Below are positions 1-6,030 of a DNA stretch of 7,735 bases, piece after piece (the stretch's first letter is position 1; every line of letters starts with the position of its first letter). The DNA comes from Clostridia bacterium. GTDB taxonomy: Bacteria > Bacillota > Clostridia > Oscillospirales > CAG-272. The stretch covers positions 1 through 7,735 of the forward strand of contig JAFTUB010000250.1 of the NCBI GenBank assembly GCA_017466495.1. Direction: 5' to 3'. A program made the position numbers and the translations under genes. A model generated the notes under the pieces. It was not told the origin of the DNA, ran no database searches, and was given only the letters and a program-made list of their open reading frames with translations.

Positions 1-938
1 CGCATATGGGCAAGGATGCCCTCGGCCGAGCCAAAATATTTCACATGGCGGAGCTGATTGAGCTTGTCATAGCCGATGGTCTGCATGGACATGATCTTCT
101 TGATCTGCGCCAGGTTTGCCGGGGATGCGGCCATCATGGCCACACCGGAACCAGGGAAGGAAATCTTGGAGGTAGAAGCGAAGTAGAAGACACGGTCAGG
201 ATTGCCGGCCTTCTCCGTCTCGGCAAAAATATCTGCGAGGTGATCGGTCTCCTCGTACAGGTCATGTACCGCATAGGCATTGTCCCAGAAAATGCGGAAA
301 TCGGGGGCGGCGGTCTTCATAGAAGCCAGGCGGCGTACCGTCTCATCCGAGTAAGTGATACCCTCGGGATTGGAATACTTGGGACAGCACCAAATGCCCT
401 TCACCGTCTCGTCTTCGGCCACATAGTGCTCCACCAGATCCATATCGGGACCGGTGGGCGTCATGGGAACGGTGATCAGCTCAACGCCCAGGGACTCGGT
501 GACGCCGAAATGGCGGTCATAGCCGGGAGCGGGACATAGAAATTTGATTTTTTCATACTTGCACCAGGGCTTCTCGCTCCCCACTACGCCGTACAGCATA
601 GCACGGGACACGCTGTCGTACATCAGATTCAGGCTGGAGTTACCCGCCACCAGGATGTACTCAGCAGGAATTCCCAGCAGGTCGGAGAAGATCTGCTTCA
701 TCTCGGGCAGGCCGTCCACCAGGCCGTAGTTGCGGCAGTCCATCCCCGATGCAGAGAAGCAGTCCGCCTTATCGGACAGGGTGGTGAGCATATCGCTGAC
801 CATATCCAGCTGATCAGCCGCAGGTTTTCCCCGGGAAAGATCCAGAGAAAGGCCGTCGGCCACGAACTTGTCATAACTTGCACGAAGTTGATTCTGCAAT
901 TCCAAAAGCTCAGACTTGCAGGCGTTTTGATAAGACAT
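1..938 (-). CDS. PLP-dependent aspartate-type aminotransferase (class I fold, subgroup Ic-like), partial, 3' end off the window
   Basis: The first 312 codons are visible; the C-terminus lies beyond position 1. The protein is a cytoplasmic transaminase, most likely aspartate/2-oxoglutarate. The N-terminus has the signature [15 protein letters not shown] (31-45) followed by RNYG (69-72), typical of the aspartate aminotransferase family that resembles MocR regulators without their DNA-binding domain (Pfam Asp_aminotransf, Corynebacterium AspT type; family assigned from memory). Residues expected for PLP binding are present: GNSS (99-102, phosphate), YSNPEG with Asn190, WDNAY with Asp219 and Tyr222, and FASTSKIS with Lys258 as Schiff-base lysine. 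The C-terminal substrate-carboxylate Arg lies outside. The family is usually about 430 residues, so roughly 120 are missing. I chose ATG 936-938 because [18 protein letters not shown] matches the usual family start; the in-frame ATG at 945-947 has GGA immediately before it and no usable ribosome binding site. Only a weak GGA precedes 938. It follows asnS on the same strand after 175 bases. Substrate is inferred from family. Confidence 0.9.
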   Translation of the reverse strand, partial: MSYQNACKSELLELQNQLRASYDKFVADGLSLDLSRGKPAADQLDMVSDMLTTLSDKADCFSASGMDCRNYGLVDGLPEMKQIFSDLLGIPAEYILVAGNSSLNLMYDSVSRAMLYGVVGSEKPWCKYEKIKFLCPAPGYDRHFGVTESLGVELITVPMTPTGPDMDLVEHYVAEDETVKGIWCCPKYSNPEGITYSDETVRRLASMKTAAPDFRIFWDNAYAVHDLYEETDHLADIFAETEKAGNPDRVFYFASTSKISFPGSGVAMMAASPANLAQIKKIMSMQTIGYDKLNQLRHVKYFGSAEGILAHM

Positions 939-1001
939 TGCAATCATTCCGGGTCGTAGGCGGCCCCCCTGCCGTCAAAACCCTCTCCTCTTCTCGTTTT
1001 T

Positions 1002-1018
1002 GGTCAAATTTGGTCAAA
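1002..1018. promoter_or_regulatory. CtsR-like operator (two GGTCAAA heptads in direct repeat)
   Basis: The plus strand reads GGTCAAA (1002-1008), TTT, GGTCAAA (1012-1018). The CtsR operator of low-GC Gram-positives is known as RGTCAAA-NAN-RGTCAAA, so both heptads and the 3-base spacing match; only the central A of the spacer differs (T). A third, imperfect heptad CGTCAAA lies at 973-979. The only gene downstream is the minus-strand aminotransferase, whose start is 64 bases away. If the TATACT at 1039-1044 is its -10, the operator would sit at about +15 to +31, a plausible repressor position. The alternative explanation is a chance tandem duplication of a 10-base unit. Confidence 0.5.
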
Positions 1019-1023
1019 GTCAT

Positions 1024-1058
1024 CCCGCCACCGTTGGCAGTATATGCCCGGCGGCGGG
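1024..1058. repeat. Inverted repeat (GC-rich hairpin) between asnS and the aminotransferase
   Basis: CCCGCC (1024-1029), one A/C mismatch, CCG (1031-1033) pair with CGG (1049-1051) and GGCGGG (1053-1058) around a 15-base loop. No T-run follows on either strand, so it is not a canonical intrinsic terminator. It may be an RNA leader or processing structure, or simply reflect the GC-rich sequence. Confidence 0.45.
1039..1044 (-). promoter_or_regulatory. Possible -10 element (TATACT) for the aminotransferase
   Basis: The minus strand reads TATACT, five of six matches to TATAAT, about 100 bases upstream of the aminotransferase start. The matching -35 position (CCACAT at 1062-1067) is poor, so this is weak evidence. 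It lies in the loop of the inverted repeat at 1024-1058. The gene could equally be read through from asnS. Confidence 0.25.
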
Positions 1059-1070
1059 AATATGTGGGCG

Positions 1071-1095
1071 GCAAATCCGTTTTTGCAGGATTTGC
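1071..1095. repeat. Perfect inverted repeat just after asnS, possible terminator-like hairpin
   Basis: GCAAATCC (1071-1078) and GGATTTGC (1088-1095) form a perfect 8-bp stem with a 9-base loop, starting 18 bases past the asnS stop codon in the direction of transcription. There is no U-tract after the stem on the minus strand, so efficient intrinsic termination is not supported. It could protect the 3' end of the asnS mRNA or act as a partial terminator before the aminotransferase. Confidence 0.5.
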
Positions 1096-1113
1096 GGGAC
1101 CCGTCTGCAGAGT

Positions 1114-2508
1114 TTAGAACTCAGCGCTGCCCGTGGTGCGGGGGAATGCCTCCACGTCACGGATGTTGGGGATACCGGTGATATACATGATCAGGCGCTC
1201 GAAGCCAAGGCCAAAGCCGGCATGGCGGGTACCGCCGTACTTACGCAGATCGAGGTACCACCAGTAGTCCTTCTCGTCCAAACCGAACTTCTCAAGCGCC
1301 GCCATGAGGTAATCCATTCTCTCTTCACGCTGGGATCCGCCAATCAGCTCGCCGACGCCGGGAACCAGCATATCCATGGCAGCCACCGTCTTGCCGTCGT
1401 CGTTGAGGCGCATATAGAAGGCCTTGATCTCACGGGGATAGTCGGTGACAAATACCGGCTTGTGGAAGATCTGCTCGGTGAGGTAGCGCTCGTGCTCGGT
1501 CTGCAGGTCGATACCCCAGGAAACGGGGTACTCGAAGGCATGACCGCTCTCCTCCAGCAACTTGATCGCCTCGGTGTAGGTCACATGGCCGAACTCGCTG
1601 TCCACCAGGGCCTGCATCCGCTCAAGCAGGGTGTTATCGAAGAACTTGTTGAAGAAGGCCAGCTCTGCGGGGCATTCCTGCATCACAAAGCGGAGGATAT
1701 ACTTGATCATCTCCTCAGCGGTGCGCATATCGTCGGCCAAATCGGCAAAGGCCATCTCGGGCTCAACCATCCAGAACTCGGCGGCATGGCGCTGAGTATT
1801 GGACTTCTCGGCACGGAAGGTGGGGCCAAAGGTATAGACATTGGCAAAGGCCATGGCAAAGCACTCGGCGTTCAGCTGGCCGGAAACCGTCAAGTTTGCG
1901 GGCTTGCCGAAGAAATCCTGGGTGAAGTCCACCTGCCCGTCCTCGGTGAGGGGGGGATCCTTGGGATCCAGGGTGGTCACACGGAACATCTCGCCTGCAC
2001 CCTCACAGTCGGAGGCAGTGATCAGCGGCGTGTTGACATAGACGAAGCCCTTCTCCTGGAAGAAGCGGTGAATAGCATAGGCCGCCACCGAGCGGACACG
2101 GAAGACCGCGTTGAAGGTGTTGGCGCGGGGACGCAGGTGAGCGATGGAGCGCAGAAACTCCATGCTGTGCTTCTTCTTCTGCAGGGGGAAGTCGGCGGTG
2201 GATGCGCCTTCAATGGCGATCTCACGGGCCTTCAGCTCGAAGGGCTGCTTTGCCTCGGGGGTCAGCACAAACTCGCCGCGAATCACGAAAGCGCAGCCCA
2301 CGTTCTGACGGGCGATCTCGCGGTAGTTTTCGAGAATGCTGTCCTCAAAGACGATCTGCAGATTGGTAAAGTAGGAGCCGTCATTGAGCTCGATAAATCC
2401 AAAGGCGTTGCTTGCACGGATGGTGCGTGCCCAACCGGCAACGGTGATCTCCTTCCCTGCGTAGGCAGAGGGATCGGCAAAGAGGGCTTTGATTGTAATA
2501 CGTTCCAT
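1114..2508 (-). CDS. asnS: Asparaginyl-tRNA synthetase
   Basis: A complete class IIb aminoacyl-tRNA synthetase of 464 residues (E. coli AsnS is 466) that charges tRNA-Asn with asparagine using ATP in the cytoplasm. An N-terminal OB-fold anticodon-binding domain spans about 19-100 ([20 protein letters not shown]). Motif 1 lies around 133-162, ending in YVNTPLI. Motif 2 holds [20 protein letters not shown] (231-250), whose AEFWM.EPE form separates AsnRS from AspRS. Motif 3 is [13 protein letters not shown] (431-443) with Arg438. I chose ATG 2506-2508 because AGGAGG at 2516-2521 sits 7 bases upstream; the adjacent ATG at 2509-2511 is only 4 away and would add one Met. A further 34-codon in-frame extension to 2610 has no ribosome binding site and no family counterpart. 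The gene has its own promoter downstream of the helicase gene. Having AsnRS implies direct Asn-tRNA charging rather than sole reliance on the amidotransferase route. Confidence 0.97.
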   Translation of the reverse strand: MERITIKALFADPSAYAGKEITVAGWARTIRASNAFGFIELNDGSYFTNLQIVFEDSILENYREIARQNVGCAFVIRGEFVLTPEAKQPFELKAREIAIEGASTADFPLQKKKHSMEFLRSIAHLRPRANTFNAVFRVRSVAAYAIHRFFQEKGFVYVNTPLITASDCEGAGEMFRVTTLDPKDPPLTEDGQVDFTQDFFGKPANLTVSGQLNAECFAMAFANVYTFGPTFRAEKSNTQRHAAEFWMVEPEMAFADLADDMRTAEEMIKYILRFVMQECPAELAFFNKFFDNTLLERMQALVDSEFGHVTYTEAIKLLEESGHAFEYPVSWGIDLQTEHERYLTEQIFHKPVFVTDYPREIKAFYMRLNDDGKTVAAMDMLVPGVGELIGGSQREERMDYLMAALEKFGLDEKDYWWYLDLRKYGGTRHAGFGLGFERLIMYITGIPNIRDVEAFPRTTGSAEF

Positions 2509-2515
2509 CATTTTT

Positions 2516-2521
2516 CCTCCT
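2516..2521 (-). promoter_or_regulatory. asnS ribosome binding site (AGGAGG)
   Basis: A full AGGAGG on the minus strand, 7 bases from ATG 2508. It decides between the two adjacent ATG codons in favour of the inner one. Confidence 0.9.
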
Positions 2522-2539
2522 ATGGTGACACCGCACATC

Positions 2540-2608
2540 TTTCGGCGGCGAAAACACGAAATGCTCAGCAATTTTGACAAAAGCGCAATTTTCCTTTGCC
2601 AGAATTGC
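2540..2608 (-). promoter_or_regulatory. asnS mRNA leader with two small hairpins, no T-box
   Basis: The predicted leader runs from about 2627 to 2509, roughly 118 bases. It contains GCAATT/AATTGC (2585-2590 with 2603-2608) and TTTCG/CGAAA around a 4-base loop (2540-2553). Neither covers the AGGAGG. A T-box, common before asnS in Firmicutes, would need a longer leader and a conserved AGGGTGG-type box on this strand; neither is present. Any regulatory role of these hairpins is speculative. Confidence 0.3.
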
Positions 2609-2633
2609 ATTTTCAGTGTGCCATAACATTTCT

Positions 2634-2662
2634 ATTATACTAGATTTTGCGAAAAAAAGCAA
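2634..2662 (-). promoter_or_regulatory. asnS promoter (TTGCTT-17-TATAAT) with A-tract upstream region
   Basis: On the minus strand a perfect TATAAT (2634-2639) is preceded at 17 bases by TTGCTT (2657-2662), which keeps the TTG of the -35 consensus. Transcription would start near 2627. Immediately upstream on the plus strand are A-tracts of 7 (2673-2679) and 5 (2683-2687), with another A7 inside the spacer (2652-2658). The upstream tracts fall at about -46 to -60, where an UP element contacts the RNA polymerase alpha subunit. This gives asnS transcription independent of the helicase gene. Confidence 0.75.
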
Positions 2663-2692
2663 GATGTAATGCAAAAAAACGCAAAAATATCG

Positions 2693-5113
2693 TCAATTTT
2701 TTTCATTTGCCCAAAATTTTCGGGCGAGTTCCCGCAGAGCGGCCACATCCCCCACAAAACGGAGCTCCGACCAATGGGGCGGGAAGAGCCGCACATACTC
2801 GGGAGAGCCGTAGCGGTCATCGATAAGTACCACAATCCCCCTGTCCTGTTCCCGGCGGATGACACGGCCTGCCGCCTGCAGAACCTTGTTCATCCCGGGA
2901 TAGGTGTAGGCATAGGCATACCCCTGCTCACTCCGCTCATCATAGTATTCGGACAGCAGGCCTCGCTCCACACTCAGACGGGGAATGCCCACCCCCACGA
3001 TCACCGTGCCGATGAGGGCATTGCCCGGCAGATCAAGCCCCTCCGAGAAGGAGCCTCCCAGCACGCAGAAGCCCACCAACAGGTCAGCATCATCGGCCGC
3101 GAAGTCGGCAATGAAAGCATCCCGTGCCGCGGCATCCATGCCCCGTTTTTGGGCACGGACGCGAACCTGGGGATACTTTGCGGTGAAGCGAGAGAAAACC
3201 GCTTCCATGTAAGCGTAGGAGGGGAAATACACCATATAATGCCCCGCTTTTGCCGACACTGTGGCGGCGATGGCCTGAACAATGCGGGGGACGCTCTCCT
3301 CACGGTCGGCATAGCGGGTGGAAATGCGGTCTATGGCGACCAGACACAGGTTTTCGGTGGGATAAGGCGAGGGCAGAGAGAGGTGCACATCGGCGGCGCC
3401 GCCGCTCAGCAGCTCGGCAAAATAATCGGTGGGAGTAAGGGTCGCCGAGAAGAAAACGGCGGCCTGTCCCAAGGCAAGGCTGTCCCTGAGCCGCTCTGCC
3501 GGATCCAGGCAAAGCAGGCGAAGACGAAGCTCGTCCCCCTCAAATTCCGCCGCCCAACGGAAATGCTTGTCTGCTGCTTCTCCCAATTCGATCAGCTCTG
3601 CGGTCTCACCGCAAAGCTCCTCCAGGGCGGGAGCAAGGGAATGCTCGCGATGCTCCGCGAGCCAATCCTCCACCTGATGGGTGAAGCGCAGAAGCGCCGC
3701 CTTCAGGGCGGGGTCGGCATCGGCAGAAACCACACATCCGACAGTCTTTCCTTCGGCGTCATGATGCAGGTCCCCCCGGCAGCTGCGGGCAAAGCGGTGG
3801 AAGGCCCGAAGTATTCCTTCAAAGATGCCGTCCAGTGCCTTTTCCTCCCCGGGGATGCGGGCATACAGGGAAACAAACCGGCTCCTGCGCAGTTCAGCCG
3901 AATACATGGCACGGGCGCGGTCGGGCAGGTTGTGGGCCTCGTCCACTAAGAAAACATACCTTTCCCTGCCCCGTGCGTCTTCGCCAAAGAAACGGCGCAG
4001 GTAAGCATGGGGGTCAAAGAGGTAATTGTAGTCGCAGATGATAAGCTCGCAATGTGCCGACAGGTCCAGCGACAGTTCATAGGGACATACCCGGTGCTTC
4101 TCCCCCGCCGCCCGGATCATGGGGGAGGTAACCCCCAGTCCCGCTGTCAGCAGTTCATGGAGGGCATCGGGAGAGCGGCGGTAATAGCCCGCGGCGTAGG
4201 GGCAATCGAAGGGATTGCAGTAGCGGTGCAGGCGTCCGCGGTCGGCTCGCGCCGCGCCGCAGAGGCACATCTGCTCCCTGGCCGACAGCATCACCGTCCG
4301 CAGAGGTGCGCCCCCCTCAGCCAGTCGTCTTGCGGCAGACCAGGCCTCCCTTGCGGTACTGCCCTTGGCGGTGAGGTAAAAGATCCGGTCACACTTCCCT
4401 TCCCCCAAGGCCTTGGCAGCGGGGTAAAGGGTGGACATGGTTTTGCCGATGCCAGTGGGGGACTGGACAAAGAGCCGCTCCCCCCGACGGATGGCGCGAA
4501 AGACGGCCAGGGCCAGCTCATCCTGCCCGGGCCGCATCTCCCCATAGGGAAAGGCGGCGGTGCGGATGGCGGGAATACGCCGTGTTTCCCGCTGAATGAA
4601 CAGATCGGCAAAACGGGCGAAGCCTGCAAAAATCACCGCAAAATCACTTTCCAGTTCAGCGGCGGAATAGGTGCGGGTGGTGTGGCGGCAGGCATCTTTC
4701 TCAGGATTGTAGTAGGTGGTCTGGGTGTTGATGCAGGGCAAGCCCTCGGCCTGCAGGCAGAAGTATGCCAGGCAAAGCAAGCGAGGAGAGACGGCGGGCT
4801 GGCTGCTGTAATAGGCGCGGCTGTGCAGGGGAATCAGCTCGGTCACCGTCACCCCTGCTTCATCGTAAATGATCCCGTCGGCACGCCCCGTGAAGTGATA
4901 CTCCACCTCCCCGCACCGGCAGGTATGGCAGAGATCCATGTCGGGAACAAATCTGCTCCCCGCCGCCCCGGCCAGGCACAGGCGGGCGGCCTTTTCCTTC
5001 TCGGGCGACAGGCGGAGGGGCCGTGTTCCGCCGAGATCGGCCTCCCTTGGGTGATGAGCGGTCAGCTCATCCACCGATGCCGTGAGAATATTCCGCTCCT
5101 GATCGTACTGCAC
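2693..5113 (-). CDS. Rad3/XPD-DinG-type iron-sulphur DNA helicase with degenerate N-terminal Cas4/RecB-like nuclease domain
   Basis: A superfamily 2 ATP-dependent 5'-3' type DNA helicase of 806 residues, presumably in DNA repair. Numbering is from GTG 5113. Walker A is SPTGIGKT (218-225); the Walker B box is LVDEAHNLPD (389-398); motif III is FFSATLTPTDYF (554-565); motif VI is QAAGRVIRRE (746-755). Four cysteines expected to hold the 4Fe-4S cluster are at 285, 299, 304 and 343 (CNPFDCPYA and VCPYELSLDLS contexts). Residues 1 to about 170 correspond to the PD-(D/E)XK domain that clostridial members carry; GRAD (76-79) and Glu92 remain, but the ExK lysine is Ile94 and the usual His and Gln motifs are missing. 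GTG 5111-5113 is preferred: AGAGGGGG lies 7 bases upstream, the leader from the predicted transcription start is then about 33 bases, and MQYDQERNILTASVDEL resembles family starts. Alternatives are ATG 5131 and TTG 5134. It is divergent from mecA and has no clear terminator. Helicase identity is firm; exact repair pathway is not known. Confidence 0.93.
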   Translation of the reverse strand: MQYDQERNILTASVDELTAHHPREADLGGTRPLRLSPEKEKAARLCLAGAAGSRFVPDMDLCHTCRCGEVEYHFTGRADGIIYDEAGVTVTELIPLHSRAYYSSQPAVSPRLLCLAYFCLQAEGLPCINTQTTYYNPEKDACRHTTRTYSAAELESDFAVIFAGFARFADLFIQRETRRIPAIRTAAFPYGEMRPGQDELALAVFRAIRRGERLFVQSPTGIGKTMSTLYPAAKALGEGKCDRIFYLTAKGSTAREAWSAARRLAEGGAPLRTVMLSAREQMCLCGAARADRGRLHRYCNPFDCPYAAGYYRRSPDALHELLTAGLGVTSPMIRAAGEKHRVCPYELSLDLSAHCELIICDYNYLFDPHAYLRRFFGEDARGRERYVFLVDEAHNLPDRARAMYSAELRRSRFVSLYARIPGEEKALDGIFEGILRAFHRFARSCRGDLHHDAEGKTVGCVVSADADPALKAALLRFTHQVEDWLAEHREHSLAPALEELCGETAELIELGEAADKHFRWAAEFEGDELRLRLLCLDPAERLRDSLALGQAAVFFSATLTPTDYFAELLSGGAADVHLSLPSPYPTENLCLVAIDRISTRYADREESVPRIVQAIAATVSAKAGHYMVYFPSYAYMEAVFSRFTAKYPQVRVRAQKRGMDAAARDAFIADFAADDADLLVGFCVLGGSFSEGLDLPGNALIGTVIVGVGIPRLSVERGLLSEYYDERSEQGYAYAYTYPGMNKVLQAAGRVIRREQDRGIVVLIDDRYGSPEYVRLFPPHWSELRFVGDVAALRELARKFWANEKN

Positions 5114-5152
5114 GGGCTGACCCCCTCTCATCAAATGTTCTATCTTCCAATT

Positions 5153-5181
5153 ATTTTAGCACAAAACGGCACCGCCGTCAA
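5153..5181 (-). promoter_or_regulatory. Helicase promoter (TTGACG-17-TAAAAT, extended -10)
   Basis: The minus strand reads TTGACG (5176-5181), 17 bases, TAAAAT (5153-5158), with TGC directly before the -10. Both hexamers match the sigma-A consensus at five of six positions. Transcription would begin near 5146, only about 12 bases before the TTG/ATG starts but about 33 before GTG 5113. A small dyad ACGGC-acc-GCCGT (5166-5178) lies in the spacer and could be an operator. Confidence 0.75.
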
Positions 5182-5275
5182 TTCCCTCCCGCAACTTTGG
5201 CAAAAGGCGGCGGCGCTGTCGCCCGTCCCCCGAATTTCCATAAACTTTGGGATAGCATTTTTCTCCCCTTTCGCT

Positions 5276-5281
5276 TATAAT
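5276..5281 (+). promoter_or_regulatory. Likely -10 element (TATAAT) of the mecA-like gene
   Basis: A perfect TATAAT lies 34 bases before the ATG, giving a leader of about 28 bases that holds the ribosome binding site. The -35 position at 17-base spacing (TAGCAT, 5253-5258) is a poor match, so the promoter may be weak or activator-dependent. Confidence 0.6.
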
Positions 5282-5300
5282 GGTATCAGCAGACCAACGA

Positions 5301-5306
5301 GAGGAG
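5301..5306 (+). promoter_or_regulatory. Ribosome binding site of the mecA-like gene
   Basis: GAGGAG (AGAGGAG with the preceding A) sits 9 bases before ATG 5316 and fixes this start against the longer open frame that begins at 5280. Confidence 0.85.
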
Positions 5307-5315
5307 TACATAACC

Positions 5316-5903
5316 ATGGAACTGATCCTGATCAGCGACAGCAAGCTGAAGATTATGCTGACCCGTGACGATATGCAGCAGTATGCGCTGAATTGCGATA
5401 CCATAGATTACGATAATACCGAAACCCGACGTGCCTTCTGGAGCATCCTGGACGAGGCAAAGCACCGCACCGGTTTTGATGCGGCGGCCGAGCGGGTGTT
5501 CATTCAGCTCTATCCCTCAAAGGAGGGGGGATGCGAGATGTATGTGACCAAGCTGGGCTTTGACGAAGCAAAGGCTTCCCGTGCGCTCCTGCCGGGCGGT
5601 GCGGGAAAGCGGGGGGTTCTGCGTTCCCGTGTGGGCGCATACCGATTTGAAGGGCTGGAGGAGCTGCTCACCGTCTGCCGCCGTCTTCGGGCGCTGCGGT
5701 GTACTGCGCCTTCCACAGCCTACCGGGGGGATGGCGGGGAGTGGCATTTGGTGCTGGACGAGACCGACACCTCCCCTGCTCTTCTGGGATTTTTATGCGA
5801 ATTTGGACAGCCCGAGGATGCGGGGAAGCTGAGTATTTACATGGGCGAACACGGCACCTGCATCCGCCGCGGGGATGCGGCGGGGGTGTTGGGCGTGCTG
5901 TGA
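5316..5903 (+). CDS. mecA: MecA-family adaptor protein for the ClpC(P) protease
   Basis: A 195-residue cytoplasmic protein of the MecA/NegA family. In Bacillus, MecA binds substrates such as ComK and Spx and hands them to the ClpC AAA+ unfoldase for degradation by ClpP. The N-terminal domain (about 1-80) begins MELILISDSKLKIMLTRDDM and continues with IDYDNTETRRAFWSILDEA and VFIQLYPSKEGGCEMYVTKL, a form familiar from clostridial members. The C-terminal, ClpC-binding-type domain (about 105-195) has YRFEGLEELLTVCRRL, STAY, EWHLVLDET, CEFG and KLSIYMGEHG. It is slightly shorter than Bacillus MecA (218) because the charged linker is reduced to about 25 residues. ATG 5316 follows GAGGAG. The gene is alone on the plus strand, divergent from the helicase and convergent with the SLH gene. 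The substrates in this organism cannot be read from the sequence; ClpC itself is outside the window. Confidence 0.87.
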   Translation: MELILISDSKLKIMLTRDDMQQYALNCDTIDYDNTETRRAFWSILDEAKHRTGFDAAAERVFIQLYPSKEGGCEMYVTKLGFDEAKASRALLPGGAGKRGVLRSRVGAYRFEGLEELLTVCRRLRALRCTAPSTAYRGDGGEWHLVLDETDTSPALLGFLCEFGQPEDAGKLSIYMGEHGTCIRRGDAAGVLGVL

Positions 5904-5910
5904 GGAGTGA

Positions 5911-5961
5911 CGGGGCTCTGCCCCGAACCCCGCCCAAGGGACTTTTTGAAAAAAGTCCCTT
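5911..5961. repeat. Palindromic intergenic element after mecA (two consecutive hairpins)
   Basis: Directly after the mecA stop, CGGGGC-TCT-GCCCCG (5911-5925) forms a 6-bp hairpin. Ten bases later AAGGGACTTTTT and AAAAAGTCCCTT (5936-5961) form a perfect 12-bp palindrome with two central bases. From memory this combination (GGGGCTCTGCCCC ... GGGACTTTTTGAAAAAAGTCCC, then CAAAAACTTT) recurs between genes in Oscillospiraceae-type genomes as a REP-like dispersed element. It may also help end the mecA mRNA, though no U-run follows the stem. Confidence 0.65.
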
Positions 5962-5981
5962 AGGAATCTTCAAAAACTTTC

Positions 5982-6022
5982 AAAAAATTGACCGGCCGTG
6001 GAGCGAATACTCCACGGCCGGT
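5982..6022 (-). terminator. Intrinsic terminator of the SLH-protein gene
   Basis: ACCGGCCGTGGAG (5991-6003) and CTCCACGGCCGGT (6010-6022) are a perfect 13-bp inverted repeat with a 6-base loop, starting 8 bases beyond the stop codon of the minus-strand gene. On the minus strand the stem is followed after a few bases by TTTTTT (5987-5982), as expected for Rho-independent termination. On the plus strand only GTTTGGGG follows, so termination of mecA here is less certain, although the stem could serve both convergent genes. Confidence 0.85.
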
Positions 6023-6030
6023 TTGGGGTG

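Noticed and set aside
2523..2538. A T-box-like string (TGGTGACACCGC) near asnS
   Set aside because: It lies on the plus strand, antisense to asnS, has an extra base relative to the T-box consensus, and there is no Stem I or specifier loop.
1000..2577. A 525-codon open frame on the plus strand opposite asnS
   Set aside because: It is the antisense shadow of a GC-rich, strongly conserved gene, has no ribosome binding site and its translation resembles no protein family. The same holds for the plus-strand frames at 6-539, 2669-3949 and 4007-5368.
2512..2610. A 34-codon N-terminal extension of asnS
   Set aside because: No ribosome binding site at the upstream ATG, the extension has no family counterpart, and a perfect AGGAGG sits before the internal ATG.
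2512..2626. A possible asnS leader peptide starting [15 protein letters not shown]
   Set aside because: No ribosome binding site, only scattered Asn codons, no stop before asnS and no terminator/antiterminator pair, so attenuation is not supported.
2709..2725. GCCC-AAAATTTT-CGGGC inverted repeat at the end of the helicase gene as a terminator
   Set aside because: It is inside the coding region, has only a short stem with a bulge, and is followed on the minus strand by A residues, not T.
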